Assembly (NCBI GenBank): GCA_029259835.1
Contig: JAJDEL010000673.1
Location: 1-12,640 of the forward strand
Length of the DNA: 12,640 nt
DNA from: Planctomicrobium sp.
Lineage (GTDB): Bacteria > Planctomycetota > Planctomycetia > Planctomycetales > Planctomycetaceae
Direction: 5' to 3'
This document shows positions 1 to 7,502 of this stretch, piece by piece (within the stretch, counting starts at the first letter, position 1; each line of letters starts with the position of its first letter). A program made the translations under genes and the position numbers. The notes below the pieces were generated by a model. The model saw only the letters and a program-made list of their open reading frames with translations, did no database searches and had not been told where the DNA came from.

Positions 1-997
1 ATTCGGACGCCGTATTGAAGATCGGCAGGAGCGAAGATTTCGCGCCGATTGCGAGAGACGCCTTCAGTTGTTCGACACTTCGAAAGTGCAAAGCAATTGT
101 GACCAGCAACGCACAAATCAGAGACAAAATCGTCGACCACTTGCCGAGTACCTTGGGTAACGCAGTTTTGCCAAATTGTTCTTCAGCGAGATACGAAGTG
201 TTCCAGGTTGGGATTACGAATTGAGTGAACACAAAGTTCAAGACGATCACGCAAATAATCGGTGCAAACGCACGCCAAGTGGAAGGCAGCGGTCGGTCGC
301 GATTTGACTCTGCGGATTCTGCAACGGCTTCGCTCGCGGTCATTTTCGGTCCGAAACCTTCACCGTTGCGGGTCGCTTTCGCGGCTTGAGAATTTAACCA
401 GAGCATCCCCAAGCAAAACATGATGAAGCTTCCAATCAAACCTAATCCAGGTGCGGCAAATGAACTCGTCCGGAAAAATTCCATTGGGATCTGATTTTGA
501 ATCTGCACAGTACCGGGCATTGCTGTCATCGTAAAAGTGAATGACCCCAGGGCAATTGAAGCAGGAATAAGTCGGCGGGGGATGTCTGCTTTTTGGAACA
601 ATGATCGCGCCAGTGGGAACACGGCGAAGACAACCACGAACAATGAAACGCCACCGTAAGTCAAGATGGCACAGCTCAAGACAATCGCCATGACGGTTCG
701 TTTTACTCCAATGACTCGAATGACAAAATCCGCGATTGTTGCCGCCGAGCCGGAATCTTCCATTAGCTTTCCAAAGATCGCTCCTAGTAAAAACAAAGGA
801 AAGAAGGCACTGATGAACTGACCAACGCTACCCATGAAAATTTGCGTATACGTCGCCAATAGCGGCAAATTTCCATCAAAGAGCACTGCCAGCAACGCAC
901 ACATCGGAGCCAACACTAACACGCTGACATCGCGATAAGCCAAATACATCAGCAGCAGTAAGGAAAGAATGATACCAACAATACTGACCATGCCATA
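1..997 (-). CDS. GntP-family permease (gluconate/sugar-acid:H+ symporter type), partial
   Basis: Translating the minus strand gives about 332 residues with no stop, running off the left edge, so the C-terminal quarter or so is missing (family members are usually about 430-460 aa). It is a polytopic inner-membrane protein. Near the N-terminus it reads LLLLMYLAYRDVSVLVLAP, followed by a helix rich in F, P and L, the segment GAIFGKLMEDSGSA and then TYGGVSLFVVVFAVFPLA, all typical of GntP permeases, which import gluconate-like acids with protons. A hydrophilic loop rich in E, A and S (about 300-360 on the plus strand) separates two membrane blocks. The only in-frame ATG near the start is at 997. 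However, the better GntP-like N-terminus (MVSIVGIILS) is in another frame from the ATG at 992, so a frameshift is possible (see findings). The gene diverges from the operon beginning at 1231. The family call is firm; the substrate is unknown. Confidence 0.8.
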
Positions 998-1230
998 AAC
1001 TTTCGATTTGAGCGACTTTCTGTTTTCTCTTCAAACGAGGATGATATGTAGCAGACTGGCAGCAGCGGCTAAAGTCGCAGAGCGATGTCGGCAACCACTT
1101 CTACATTCGTTTCTATCCAAAACAGCTCAATCTGAAATGTCATTACCGATAACCTGTTCATCACTCGGGGCATTCGACAGAATGAATTGAGATTTCACGA
1201 AACTCAAGTCAAACGAAACTGGTAACACGA
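998..1230. promoter_or_regulatory. Divergent intergenic region between permease and CBM9-like operon
   Basis: This 233-bp spacer separates two divergently read genes and must hold both promoters. No convincing -35/-10 pair stands out. A purine stretch (CGAAAG on the minus strand, about 1001-1006) sits 8 nt before the ATG at 992 but only 3 nt before the ATG at 997, so it favours translation from 992. A dyad at 1187-1207 lies just before the rightward gene. The short open frames here have no coding look. Confidence 0.5.
1187..1207. repeat. Inverted repeat (operator-like dyad) upstream of the rightward operon
   Basis: The left arm TTGAGATTTC and right arm GAAACTCAA are complementary except for one extra A in the left arm, around an AC centre. 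The dyad ends 23 nt before the ATG at 1231, where a repressor site or a 5'-UTR hairpin would act. Function is inferred from position only. Confidence 0.4.
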
Positions 1231-1998
1231 ATGACAAAATGTTTTAGCAGTTTTCTCCCGTTGAATCGGACGACATTGAGCCTTGCGACTTCGATGGTGT
1301 TCGTTTTTCTTTCTACAATTTCAAATGCTGATGACCCCATGACAACTTCCCTGCCAAAGATGACAGTCAAGAAATGCGAGGATTTCACCGTCACCGGCAA
1401 AGGAGACGCTCAGGCGTGGATAAAGACAGACTGGACCAAGCTGAATCGGCGTCCAAACGGCAAACACGATTACACTGCTCAGTTCAAGGTGCTGTATTCG
1501 AAAACCGGTGTTTACGTTCTGTTCGATGGTACTGATAAAACGTTGACCGCCACGATGGAAGAGGACTTCCTTGATTTGTGGAATGAAGATGTCTTCGAGT
1601 GTTTCTTCTGGACCGATGAAAAACACTCAGTCTATTTTGAGTATGAGATCTCCCCTTTAGGTTATGAATTACCAATTCTCGTTCCGAACCTGGATGGTCG
1701 CTTCACCGGTTGGCGGCCGTGGCACTACGATGGAGAACGAAAAATTCAGAAGAAGGTCTCCGCTACCGGAGGAACAACCACATCCATGGCAAACGTCACC
1801 GGTTGGCGGGCGGAGGTCTTCATTCCGTTTGAGTTACTTAAACCGCTCAACAACGTGCCGCCAAAATCTGGCACACAGTGGCGGGCGAACTTCTACCGCG
1901 TCGACTACGATGATGGTCAATCCACCGCCTGGGATTGGGCACGCGTTGGTCCGAGCTTTCACGAATTCAAGAAGTTTGGCACTTTGGAATTCGAATGA
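1231..1998 (+). CDS. Secreted carbohydrate-binding family 9-like (CBM9-like/DOMON-type) protein
   Basis: This 255-aa protein is exported and probably periplasmic or surface-associated. Residues 1-33 form a Sec signal (a hydrophobic stretch from about 14 to 31, with likely cleavage after SNA before DD). The rest is one beta-sandwich of the CBM9-like type (PF06452). The order of features fits: an early DAQAW, then TGVYVLFDGTD, DLWNEDVFECFFWTD (the W-N-D-x-V-E pattern typical of the family), GWRAEVFIPFELL and a closing FKKFGTLEFE strand. Family members bind sugars or serve as accessory domains of secreted enzymes; no catalytic domain is present here. It is the first gene of a probable operon, with the next start 49 nt downstream. 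I see no clear Shine-Dalgarno before the ATG. The fold call is good; the ligand is unknown. Confidence 0.8.
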   Translation: MTKCFSSFLPLNRTTLSLATSMVFVFLSTISNADDPMTTSLPKMTVKKCEDFTVTGKGDAQAWIKTDWTKLNRRPNGKHDYTAQFKVLYSKTGVYVLFDGTDKTLTATMEEDFLDLWNEDVFECFFWTDEKHSVYFEYEISPLGYELPILVPNLDGRFTGWRPWHYDGERKIQKKVSATGGTTTSMANVTGWRAEVFIPFELLKPLNNVPPKSGTQWRANFYRVDYDDGQSTAWDWARVGPSFHEFKKFGTLEFE

Positions 1999-2047
1999 GC
2001 CGTGCAAGCCTTGACGACGAATCACTCAATAGAATCTGGAAGTTCTG

Positions 2048-3208
2048 ATGCCTTACTTTTCGTTATTCAAAAAGTTGACCGCCGTTTATGTTCTGTCCGT
2101 TTTCACGATTTCACTGAGTTTCGGGCAGGATGATGCTACGATACCAGAAAAATCGAAAGAGGACATTCAGAACCTCAAGCTAGCGGATTGGCAACCGCGT
2201 TCGATGCTCAAAACGAAAGTGACGCGTGTGAACACACCTGCGTTTCCAGTCATTGACGTTCACAATCATCTGGGTGGAGGCGCAAAAACATTGACAGCGG
2301 AACGCGTGAAACGGTATCTGCACGAGATGGACGAAGCCGGAGTTCAGACTGTTGTCAATCTTGACGGAGGGTCAGGCAGCCGATTGAAAGAAACGCTGGC
2401 GGCGCTCGACAACGCTCATCCAGGCAGGTTCATCACCTTTGCTCTGATCGACCTTCGCGGTTTTGACAAAGAAGGGTGGACGAAACGAGAAACTGACAGG
2501 TTGCGAAACAGTTTTCAGGCAGGTGCGAAAGGGTTGAAGTTTCACAAATCGCTTGGGCTTTCGTACCGTGACGAAGATGGCAAGCTACTAGGAATTGATG
2601 ACGGACGGCTCGATCCGATTTGGGCATTGTGTGGTGAGATGGGCAAGCCTGTCATGATTCACACTTCCGACCCGGCCGCGTTTTTCACTCCTCTGGATCG
2701 CTACAACGAACGCTGGCACGAACTGAATGACCATCCTGGCTGGTTGTTTCATGGAGAAAAATTCCCGACGCGGGACGAACTTTTAGAGCAGCGCAACCGG
2801 GCGATTGCGAAACATCCAAAGACGACGTTCATCGGAGCACACTTCGGAAACAACCCAGAAGACCTGGAAACCGTTGGCAAGTGGCTCGACAAATACCCGA
2901 ACTTTTATGTCGACATTGATGCCCGTATTTCTGAACTCGGGCGGCAACCTTACAGTTGCCGTCGGTTCTTCATTAATTACCAAAACCGAATCATGTTCGG
3001 CACCGACACGACGCCAAAAGCCGATGCGTTTCGACTGTATTACCGATTCTTGGAAACCGACGATGAGTATTTTGACACAGCGGAATCGCACCACCGTCAA
3101 GGCTTTTGGATGATCTACGGAATTTTCCTTCCCGAAGTTGTCTTGAAGAAAATTTACCACACCAATGCCGCTCAACTTTTGGGGCTGAGTGAAAAAGAGT
3201 TGAAGTAA
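2048..3208 (+). CDS. Secreted amidohydrolase (amidohydrolase_2 / PF04909 type)
   Basis: This 386-aa protein has an N-terminal signal (hydrophobic residues about 10-25, likely cleavage near SFG-QDD) and then a TIM-barrel metal hydrolase. Visible metal-site residues are H72 and H74 in DVHNHLGGG, H205 in PVMIHTSDP, H265 in TFIGAHFGNNP and D320 in IMFGTDTTP, in the order expected of PF04909 enzymes, which include the ACMSD-type decarboxylases and hydrolases of lactones or cyclic acids. A lysine pair (K164, K167, GLKFHKS) lies on the strand before the second histidine. Length is normal and the metal set looks intact, so it should be active in the periplasm. GGAAG ends 5 nt before the ATG, a fair ribosome site. 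It lies between the CBM9-like gene and a transporter (30 nt downstream). Decarboxylase or hydrolase, and the substrate, cannot be told. Confidence 0.85.
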   Translation: MPYFSLFKKLTAVYVLSVFTISLSFGQDDATIPEKSKEDIQNLKLADWQPRSMLKTKVTRVNTPAFPVIDVHNHLGGGAKTLTAERVKRYLHEMDEAGVQTVVNLDGGSGSRLKETLAALDNAHPGRFITFALIDLRGFDKEGWTKRETDRLRNSFQAGAKGLKFHKSLGLSYRDEDGKLLGIDDGRLDPIWALCGEMGKPVMIHTSDPAAFFTPLDRYNERWHELNDHPGWLFHGEKFPTRDELLEQRNRAIAKHPKTTFIGAHFGNNPEDLETVGKWLDKYPNFYVDIDARISELGRQPYSCRRFFINYQNRIMFGTDTTPKADAFRLYYRFLETDDEYFDTAESHHRQGFWMIYGIFLPEVVLKKIYHTNAAQLLGLSEKELK

Positions 3209-3238
3209 TCTCAAGACAGAGAGTTTCGAGCAGAAAGC

Positions 3239-4870
3239 ATGACTGGAATTGTTCAAGCATTAGGTGGACTGGGGCTGTTCCTGTTCGGAATGGTTATTAT
3301 GACCTCCGCGCTAAGATCTTTGGCTGACGAAAAGCTTCGCAGACTCTTGGCTCGTACTGTCGACAACCCGCTCAAGGGGGCTGCAACAGGCGCGCTTTCC
3401 ACTGCGGTGCTGCAATCCTCAAGTGCGACGACCGTGGCGGCAGTCGGTTTCGTGGGAGCAGGGCTGCTTACGTTTCCTGAATCCCTGGGCATTATTTTCG
3501 GTGCCAATATCGGGACAACGTTTACAGGATGGGTTGTCGCTCTACTTGGACTCAAGCTCAATCTGGGTGAGGCACTGCTTCCAACAATTCTGGTTGGGGT
3601 TCTCTTCCAGTTAACTGGACGAGACCGCCTTAAGAAAATCGGAATGGCGATCGGTGGATTTGGGCTAATCTTCGTTGGCATCGGTGTTTTGCAGGAAGGA
3701 ATGTCTGAGTTTCAAGACTGGGTCACCCCAGCTCAGTTCCCTCCAGATACACTGACCGGCAGGTTGCTGCTCGTGTTGATTGGGATTGTGATCACCATCG
3801 TGACTCAATCATCAAGTGCAGGTGTCGCCGCCGCTTTGGTGGCGGTTCACACGAATACAATCTCCCTGAATCAAGCTGCGGCGATGGTCATCGGAATGGA
3901 TGTGGGGACAACGGCGACGGCTGCTTTCGCGACGATTGGGGGAAATGTTCAGGCCAGACGCACAGGTTTTGCTCATGTGATTTACAATTCACTCACAGGC
4001 TTGTGTGCTTTTGCCCTGCTCTCGCCATATATGAATTCCGTTGAGCGCATTCTGCCTGGAATAAAACTGAACGATCCTGAAATGGTGCTCGTTGGTTTTC
4101 ACACATTCTTTAATGTGATTGGAGTTATCGCGATCTTACCTTTCACGCACCAGTTTGCGGAGACGATCATTCGCCTCTTTCCGGAACGCGGGAACCCACT
4201 CACAAAACAATTAAGCCGTTCATTGCTGGATCATCCGACAATCGCCATTGCCGCTGCGAAGAACTCCATGAGGGAAATGGCAGTGATATTGCTTGATGAG
4301 TTACATCGCCAACTTGGTGCTCGCAAGACGCAACCAAGCGTCGACCAACGTAGCGATGTGACTGAGGCCATTGAGCAGTTGAACAGTTACCTGGATGAAA
4401 TCGCCGCAAGGTTTCCGTCGGCCCAGCAGGTCTCTGATTACCTGGAATGTGTTCATCTTCTGGACCACCTGCGGAGGATTCACCTTCGGTTACGAAACGA
4501 GAAGCGACTTCGAAAATGTCGAGCAGACACCGAGATTTCTGCGATGTCAGATCAGTTGATGGCATCCATTGAACTCGTCTCGGGGACAATAGGTTCAATC
4601 TCTTCAGAAATTGTGGAACGAGTCCAGTTGTTGAACCGAGATTCAAAAATTGCCATGAAGGAGTACCGGAAGCAGGTTGTACAGCGAGCGTCGAACGGAA
4701 CATTGTCAACCAAAGAAGCGATTCGCCTGATGGACGCGGCCCGCTCGTTGCGCCGTCTTAGTTACCATCTGTGGAGAATGACGTCTCACCTTTCCGAGCT
4801 GGAAGCTGAAGAGAAATCGAAAGAACAAGAACAAACACAGGCTTCTAACACTTCTGAATTTTCAGATTGA
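3239..4870 (+). CDS. Na/Pi cotransporter family protein with C-terminal PhoU-like domain
   Basis: This is a 543-aa inner-membrane protein. Residues 1-300 hold two repeats of the Na/Pi-cotransporter fold (PF02690), each with the diagnostic QSSS motif (59-62 in LQSSSATTVAA and 190-193 in TQSSSAGVAAA). GANIGTT (88-94) and GMDVGTT (219-225) are matching repeat motifs. Residues from about 335 to 525 are a charged, helical, membrane-free tail typical of the PhoU-like domain found in bacterial NptA/YjbB relatives. Such proteins move phosphate with sodium, often for efflux or homeostasis. Length and both motifs are intact. The gene follows the amidohydrolase by 30 nt, and its TGA overlaps a possible TTG start of the next gene (TTGA), so it belongs to the operon. 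Why a phosphate carrier is placed here is not obvious. Confidence 0.9.
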   Translation: MTGIVQALGGLGLFLFGMVIMTSALRSLADEKLRRLLARTVDNPLKGAATGALSTAVLQSSSATTVAAVGFVGAGLLTFPESLGIIFGANIGTTFTGWVVALLGLKLNLGEALLPTILVGVLFQLTGRDRLKKIGMAIGGFGLIFVGIGVLQEGMSEFQDWVTPAQFPPDTLTGRLLLVLIGIVITIVTQSSSAGVAAALVAVHTNTISLNQAAAMVIGMDVGTTATAAFATIGGNVQARRTGFAHVIYNSLTGLCAFALLSPYMNSVERILPGIKLNDPEMVLVGFHTFFNVIGVIAILPFTHQFAETIIRLFPERGNPLTKQLSRSLLDHPTIAIAAAKNSMREMAVILLDELHRQLGARKTQPSVDQRSDVTEAIEQLNSYLDEIAARFPSAQQVSDYLECVHLLDHLRRIHLRLRNEKRLRKCRADTEISAMSDQLMASIELVSGTIGSISSEIVERVQLLNRDSKIAMKEYRKQVVQRASNGTLSTKEAIRLMDAARSLRRLSYHLWRMTSHLSELEAEEKSKEQEQTQASNTSEFSD

Positions 4871-4920
4871 GGCAAGTGATTACTTTACTTAACAACCCGC
4901 TGTTTGAAAGAACTCTTCTC

Positions 4921-5637
4921 ATGAATATCTCATTGTCCTTGTTTCTTCTGATGACCTTTGTGGTGCAATCTCCATCTTTGGGAGATGATGCTTCAGGAGT
5001 CGTCATCCTTGAAGATGACTTCAACCGTGAGGAAAAAGATCCGAGTAAAGAGCAAGTGGGGAATGATTGGGGCACGAACAGTCGCTCTCGAGCTAAAGGC
5101 GTCAAGCAAGTCGATCTCGTTGACGGAGCGATGCACATCACCCGAGCAGACGTCGCGGACCACGGAGTTTCAGTCACCCATGAGGTCGCCTTCCAAGACG
5201 CCACGATTCAACTTCGTTTCAAGCTGAGAGCCAAAGACGATCTTGGAATTAACATCGCCGACATGAAAGAAAAATCCGTCCATGCAGGTCACATTTGTAT
5301 GGCAAGAATTCGTACGAATCGTGTTGAGATTGTCGATCTTAAAACGGGCCGTATGAATTTGAAATCTCGCGAGCAACGGCTCGCTGGAAAATTGTCTGCC
5401 AAGGTTAAAAAAGAGATTGATAAGAAGTCTAAGTTTTTCAAAGTTGATCTGGCTGTTGATCAATGGCATCAGCTTGAAGTGAAGATCGTCGGCAAGACGA
5501 TGACGGTGAGTCTCGATGATAAAAAGATCGGCGAGTTTCAATCCGAAGGCATCGCGCATCTCACCAAAAGCCGTCTGCGCCTGGCGGTTGGTAAATCTGC
5601 TTGGGTGGATGATGTGAAAGTTGTGCGGCTCCAGTAG
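4921..5637 (+). CDS. Secreted LamG/DUF1080-like beta-sandwich protein
   Basis: From the ATG at 4921 this is 238 aa. The same frame extends back to a TTG at 4867 that overlaps the stop of the transporter (TTGA). The ATG start gives a hydrophobic signal without basic residues, whereas the TTG start adds two arginines, so the choice is open. After a likely cleavage near SLG-DD the mature protein begins LEDDFNREE, the common first strand of concanavalin-like 3-keto-disaccharide-hydrolase (DUF1080) and LamG folds. DQWHQLEVKIVGKTMTVSLDDKKIG (written as strand-turn-strand, about residues 180-205 from the ATG) and a terminal WVDDVKVV strand fit the same fold. A lysine-rich insert (about 160-175, KVKKEIDKKSK) is unusual. 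It may bind sugar or protein; no catalytic residues are recognised. It is the last gene of the operon, followed by a hairpin. Confidence 0.65.
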   Translation: MNISLSLFLLMTFVVQSPSLGDDASGVVILEDDFNREEKDPSKEQVGNDWGTNSRSRAKGVKQVDLVDGAMHITRADVADHGVSVTHEVAFQDATIQLRFKLRAKDDLGINIADMKEKSVHAGHICMARIRTNRVEIVDLKTGRMNLKSREQRLAGKLSAKVKKEIDKKSKFFKVDLAVDQWHQLEVKIVGKTMTVSLDDKKIGEFQSEGIAHLTKSRLRLAVGKSAWVDDVKVVRLQ

Positions 5638-5680
5638 CCGTCTTCTTCTCATGTGAATTCAATAAGTCCGCAACGCTAAC

Positions 5681-5698
5681 GGCAGGGAGGACCCTGCC
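5681..5698. terminator. Hairpin between convergent genes (GGCAGGG/CCCTGCC)
   Basis: A perfect 7-bp GC-rich stem, GGCAGGG and CCCTGCC, with loop AGGA lies in the 71-nt gap between the rightward operon (stop at 5637) and the leftward gene ending at 5709. It is well placed to end transcription from both sides, though there is no long T run on either strand. It resembles the hairpin at 6266-6281, so it could also be a dispersed palindromic repeat. Confidence 0.5.
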
Positions 5699-5708
5699 CT
5701 TATAGTCT

Positions 5709-6191
5709 TCACTCCACTTCCTGCCAGCCGCGGTCAATACAGAAGTCACAAAGTGCACTCATCAAGAGTGCCTCGGGTTCTTTCATCCTTCCGACGAAAG
5801 GAATGCTGTCCATTGGATAGAATATGCAGAATACGTCATCACCAATCACACTATCCCTAACCAACTTCGTGGGGTACTCACTTGCGCTCAGAACTCGAGA
5901 GAAAACCACACACTTGTCGTTTGCTGCAAAGACCAAGACTCCCTCATATGATTCAAAGAATTCGTCAAGAAGTTCAAGGTCGCCTCCAAAGCAAAGGGGA
6001 TACTCCTTCATCGCGCGTTTCGACTCCTCTGAGTGATCGATCTTTTGACAGCGAAATCCTGCCGAAGAAAGCTCGGTTTCCCAGTTGGCTGCACGCTCTT
6101 GAGAAACTGTGAAGAAACGGCATGATCGAAGACACGGTAAGAACGTGCTGATTCGTCGCATCGCACGATTAAGAAGATCAGAAAGGTTCAT
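5709..6191 (-). CDS. Unrecognised 160-aa protein
   Basis: I do not recognise this protein. The ATG at 6191 is preferred over a GTG at 6209, because AGGTAGAG precedes the ATG by a few bases while nothing precedes the GTG. The N-terminus (MNLSDLLNRAMRRIS) is basic and amphipathic. A central run alternates hydrophobic strands (GVLVFAANDKCVVFSRVL) with charged turns, and the C-terminus is helical (EALLMSALCDFCIDRGW). It has no signal peptide or membrane segment, so it is probably cytoplasmic. Seven or so cysteines are scattered without a metal-site pattern. It stands alone, convergent with the operon on its left and separated from the hydrolase gene by palindromes. Coding reality is inferred from length, composition and good spacing. 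Confidence 0.55.
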   Translation of the reverse strand: MNLSDLLNRAMRRISTFLPCLRSCRFFTVSQERAANWETELSSAGFRCQKIDHSEESKRAMKEYPLCFGGDLELLDEFFESYEGVLVFAANDKCVVFSRVLSASEYPTKLVRDSVIGDDVFCIFYPMDSIPFVGRMKEPEALLMSALCDFCIDRGWQEVE

Positions 6192-6252
6192 GTTCTCTAC
6201 CTGCTCCACATTTTATTCTTCGGCATTTAATATTGGGGCAGTAATCGTAGTA

Positions 6253-6305
6253 GTGACGAGGTATGGCAGGCTCCCGCCTGCATTTCTCGCCGTGTCACTC
6301 ACGGC
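6253..6305. repeat. Composite palindrome (two hairpins, nested dyad), terminator- or REP-like
   Basis: Stem 1 is GCAGGC (6266-6271), loop TCCC, GCCTGC (6276-6281). Stem 2 is GCCGTG (6289-6294), loop TCACT, CACGGC (6300-6305). In addition GTGACGAG at 6253-6260 can pair, with one interruption, with CTC and GTCAC at 6286-6298, closing a larger fold around stem 1. It begins 9 nt beyond the stop of the leftward hydrolase gene and so could end its transcript. The nested form also resembles REP/BIME units. Confidence 0.5.
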
Positions 6306-6314
6306 AGCAAGCTC

Positions 6315-7400
6315 TCAAAATTCAAGATGCACACGTTTGCAGCCAGGGTCTTCCGCTGTTGGTGTGCCAACGACATCGACCGGATGAGTGTATAAATACT
6401 TCCAGACGGGTTCGAACAGGAAGTTACCGTCTGCGTCTTTCGGGGAGGCACCACCAGGCACGACGGATGAGTGGGCGCGGCGGGTGTCGCCTTTCACATC
6501 CGTAGCGGAGATCAGGCGGCGGCTGTTTTGATAAGGAGAGTTCTGGTCATCGACACTGATAATCGAGCCATACTTGTGCATTCCCAACAGTTCCCAGGAG
6601 CGGCAATAGTGATCGCCGCTCCAACCGCCATCGAGGACATGACTGAAACCGAAGAATCGGTTCGCAGGCGTGGCGGATTTTATTCCTTGCCAGTCTTGGT
6701 CTTGATCTCGTGGTCCGCACAACATGACCACGCGATCAACACGCTGGTGCTTCGCGAATCGGGCTGCTGTTGTTGAGCCATGTGAGCTGCCGGAGATAAT
6801 CACTTTGTCCCAGCGAAGCCCCTGACCATCGGCAGCGAGAAACTGCTTCCACTTTCCTTGCGGGTTTTCTTTGGCAAGCCACTTCACGAACTGAAACGCC
6901 CGTTCGCTCATGCCATCGGGGGTTTCCAAATTCAATTCATCACTAAAATCTTCACCGGTCGCGGCTTCCAGACGGATGTTTCCTCGGGCGTGTGCGTCTT
7001 TCGGTTGAGGGCGACAAAGCAGGCCGAACCACCGGTTTGCATAACTGACTTGAATCGTGTGGAGGCCGTAATTGTTGAGACGCTGGAACAATCTGTCGTT
7101 ATGCCCCATGAGCCAGATGACGAGCTTCCCTTGCGGTGCAACACGGGTATCGACGGCCGCGTTCTCCAAGTCGAGCGGCTTCTTGTCTGTGCCAAAGGTG
7201 AAATTGATTTCCGGATATTCCTTCGTCCTAGAATCAAGCTTGCTCGCCCGCGCCTGTAAGAGATAGCGTTGTGGATTTGGGTCATCGAATACGATTTGTC
7301 CCTGCTGAGCGACTGCTGATTGCGTGAAGAATTCACAAACCAGAATACTCAGTATCGCCAGCGAGGCTCCAATACTACTGTTTGATTTACTGATTTTCAT
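6315..7400 (-). CDS. Secreted alpha/beta hydrolase (serine nucleophile GSSHG)
   Basis: This is a 361-aa exported protein. The ATG at 7400 is chosen because AGGA lies 6 nt upstream; the frame could extend to a GTG at 7415. Residues 1-31 are a Sec signal (K and S rich n-region, then GASLAILSILV, likely cleavage AVA-QQ). The mature part reads as an alpha/beta hydrolase: GKLVIWLMGH (91-100) is the strand leading to the oxyanion turn, and VIISGSSHGSTTAA (200-213) is the nucleophile elbow with S206, followed by VDRVVMLCGPRD. H310 (RRAHSSVV) is a possible catalytic histidine near the C-terminus. The arrangement recalls the BPSS1187-like hydrolases of planctomycetes, but this is from memory of the family. 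The substrate is unknown; an ester or amide is likely. No close partner gene; the upstream gene ends 102 nt away beyond a palindrome. Confidence 0.7.
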   Translation of the reverse strand: MKISKSNSSIGASLAILSILVCEFFTQSAVAQQGQIVFDDPNPQRYLLQARASKLDSRTKEYPEINFTFGTDKKPLDLENAAVDTRVAPQGKLVIWLMGHNDRLFQRLNNYGLHTIQVSYANRWFGLLCRPQPKDAHARGNIRLEAATGEDFSDELNLETPDGMSERAFQFVKWLAKENPQGKWKQFLAADGQGLRWDKVIISGSSHGSTTAARFAKHQRVDRVVMLCGPRDQDQDWQGIKSATPANRFFGFSHVLDGGWSGDHYCRSWELLGMHKYGSIISVDDQNSPYQNSRRLISATDVKGDTRRAHSSVVPGGASPKDADGNFLFEPVWKYLYTHPVDVVGTPTAEDPGCKRVHLEF

Positions 7401-7429
7401 TATCGATCCTGTCACTTGGCCTTTTCGTT

Positions 7430-7452
7430 TGTCTCAATTTCGAATTGAGACA
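7430..7452. repeat. Perfect 10-bp inverted repeat upstream of the hydrolase gene
   Basis: The arms TGTCTCAATT and AATTGAGACA are exactly complementary around a TCG centre. It lies 30 nt upstream of the ATG at 7400 and 51 nt beyond the stop of the glycosyltransferase gene, both read leftwards. No T run follows on the minus strand, so an operator over the hydrolase promoter is as likely as a terminator. Confidence 0.5.
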
Positions 7453-7502
7453 TTCACTACGAAACAACGTAAGTGCAAGAGTAAGGAAAAGCAACAAACA
7501 CA

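Noticed and set aside
876..1094. 72-codon minus-strand frame across the permease start
   Set aside because: Its downstream half is an out-of-frame shadow of the permease; only the short MVSIVGIILS part is meaningful, and that is explained by the frameshift.
6858..7259. 133-codon plus-strand frame inside the hydrolase gene
   Set aside because: Antisense shadow of a gene with a clear signal peptide and nucleophile elbow.
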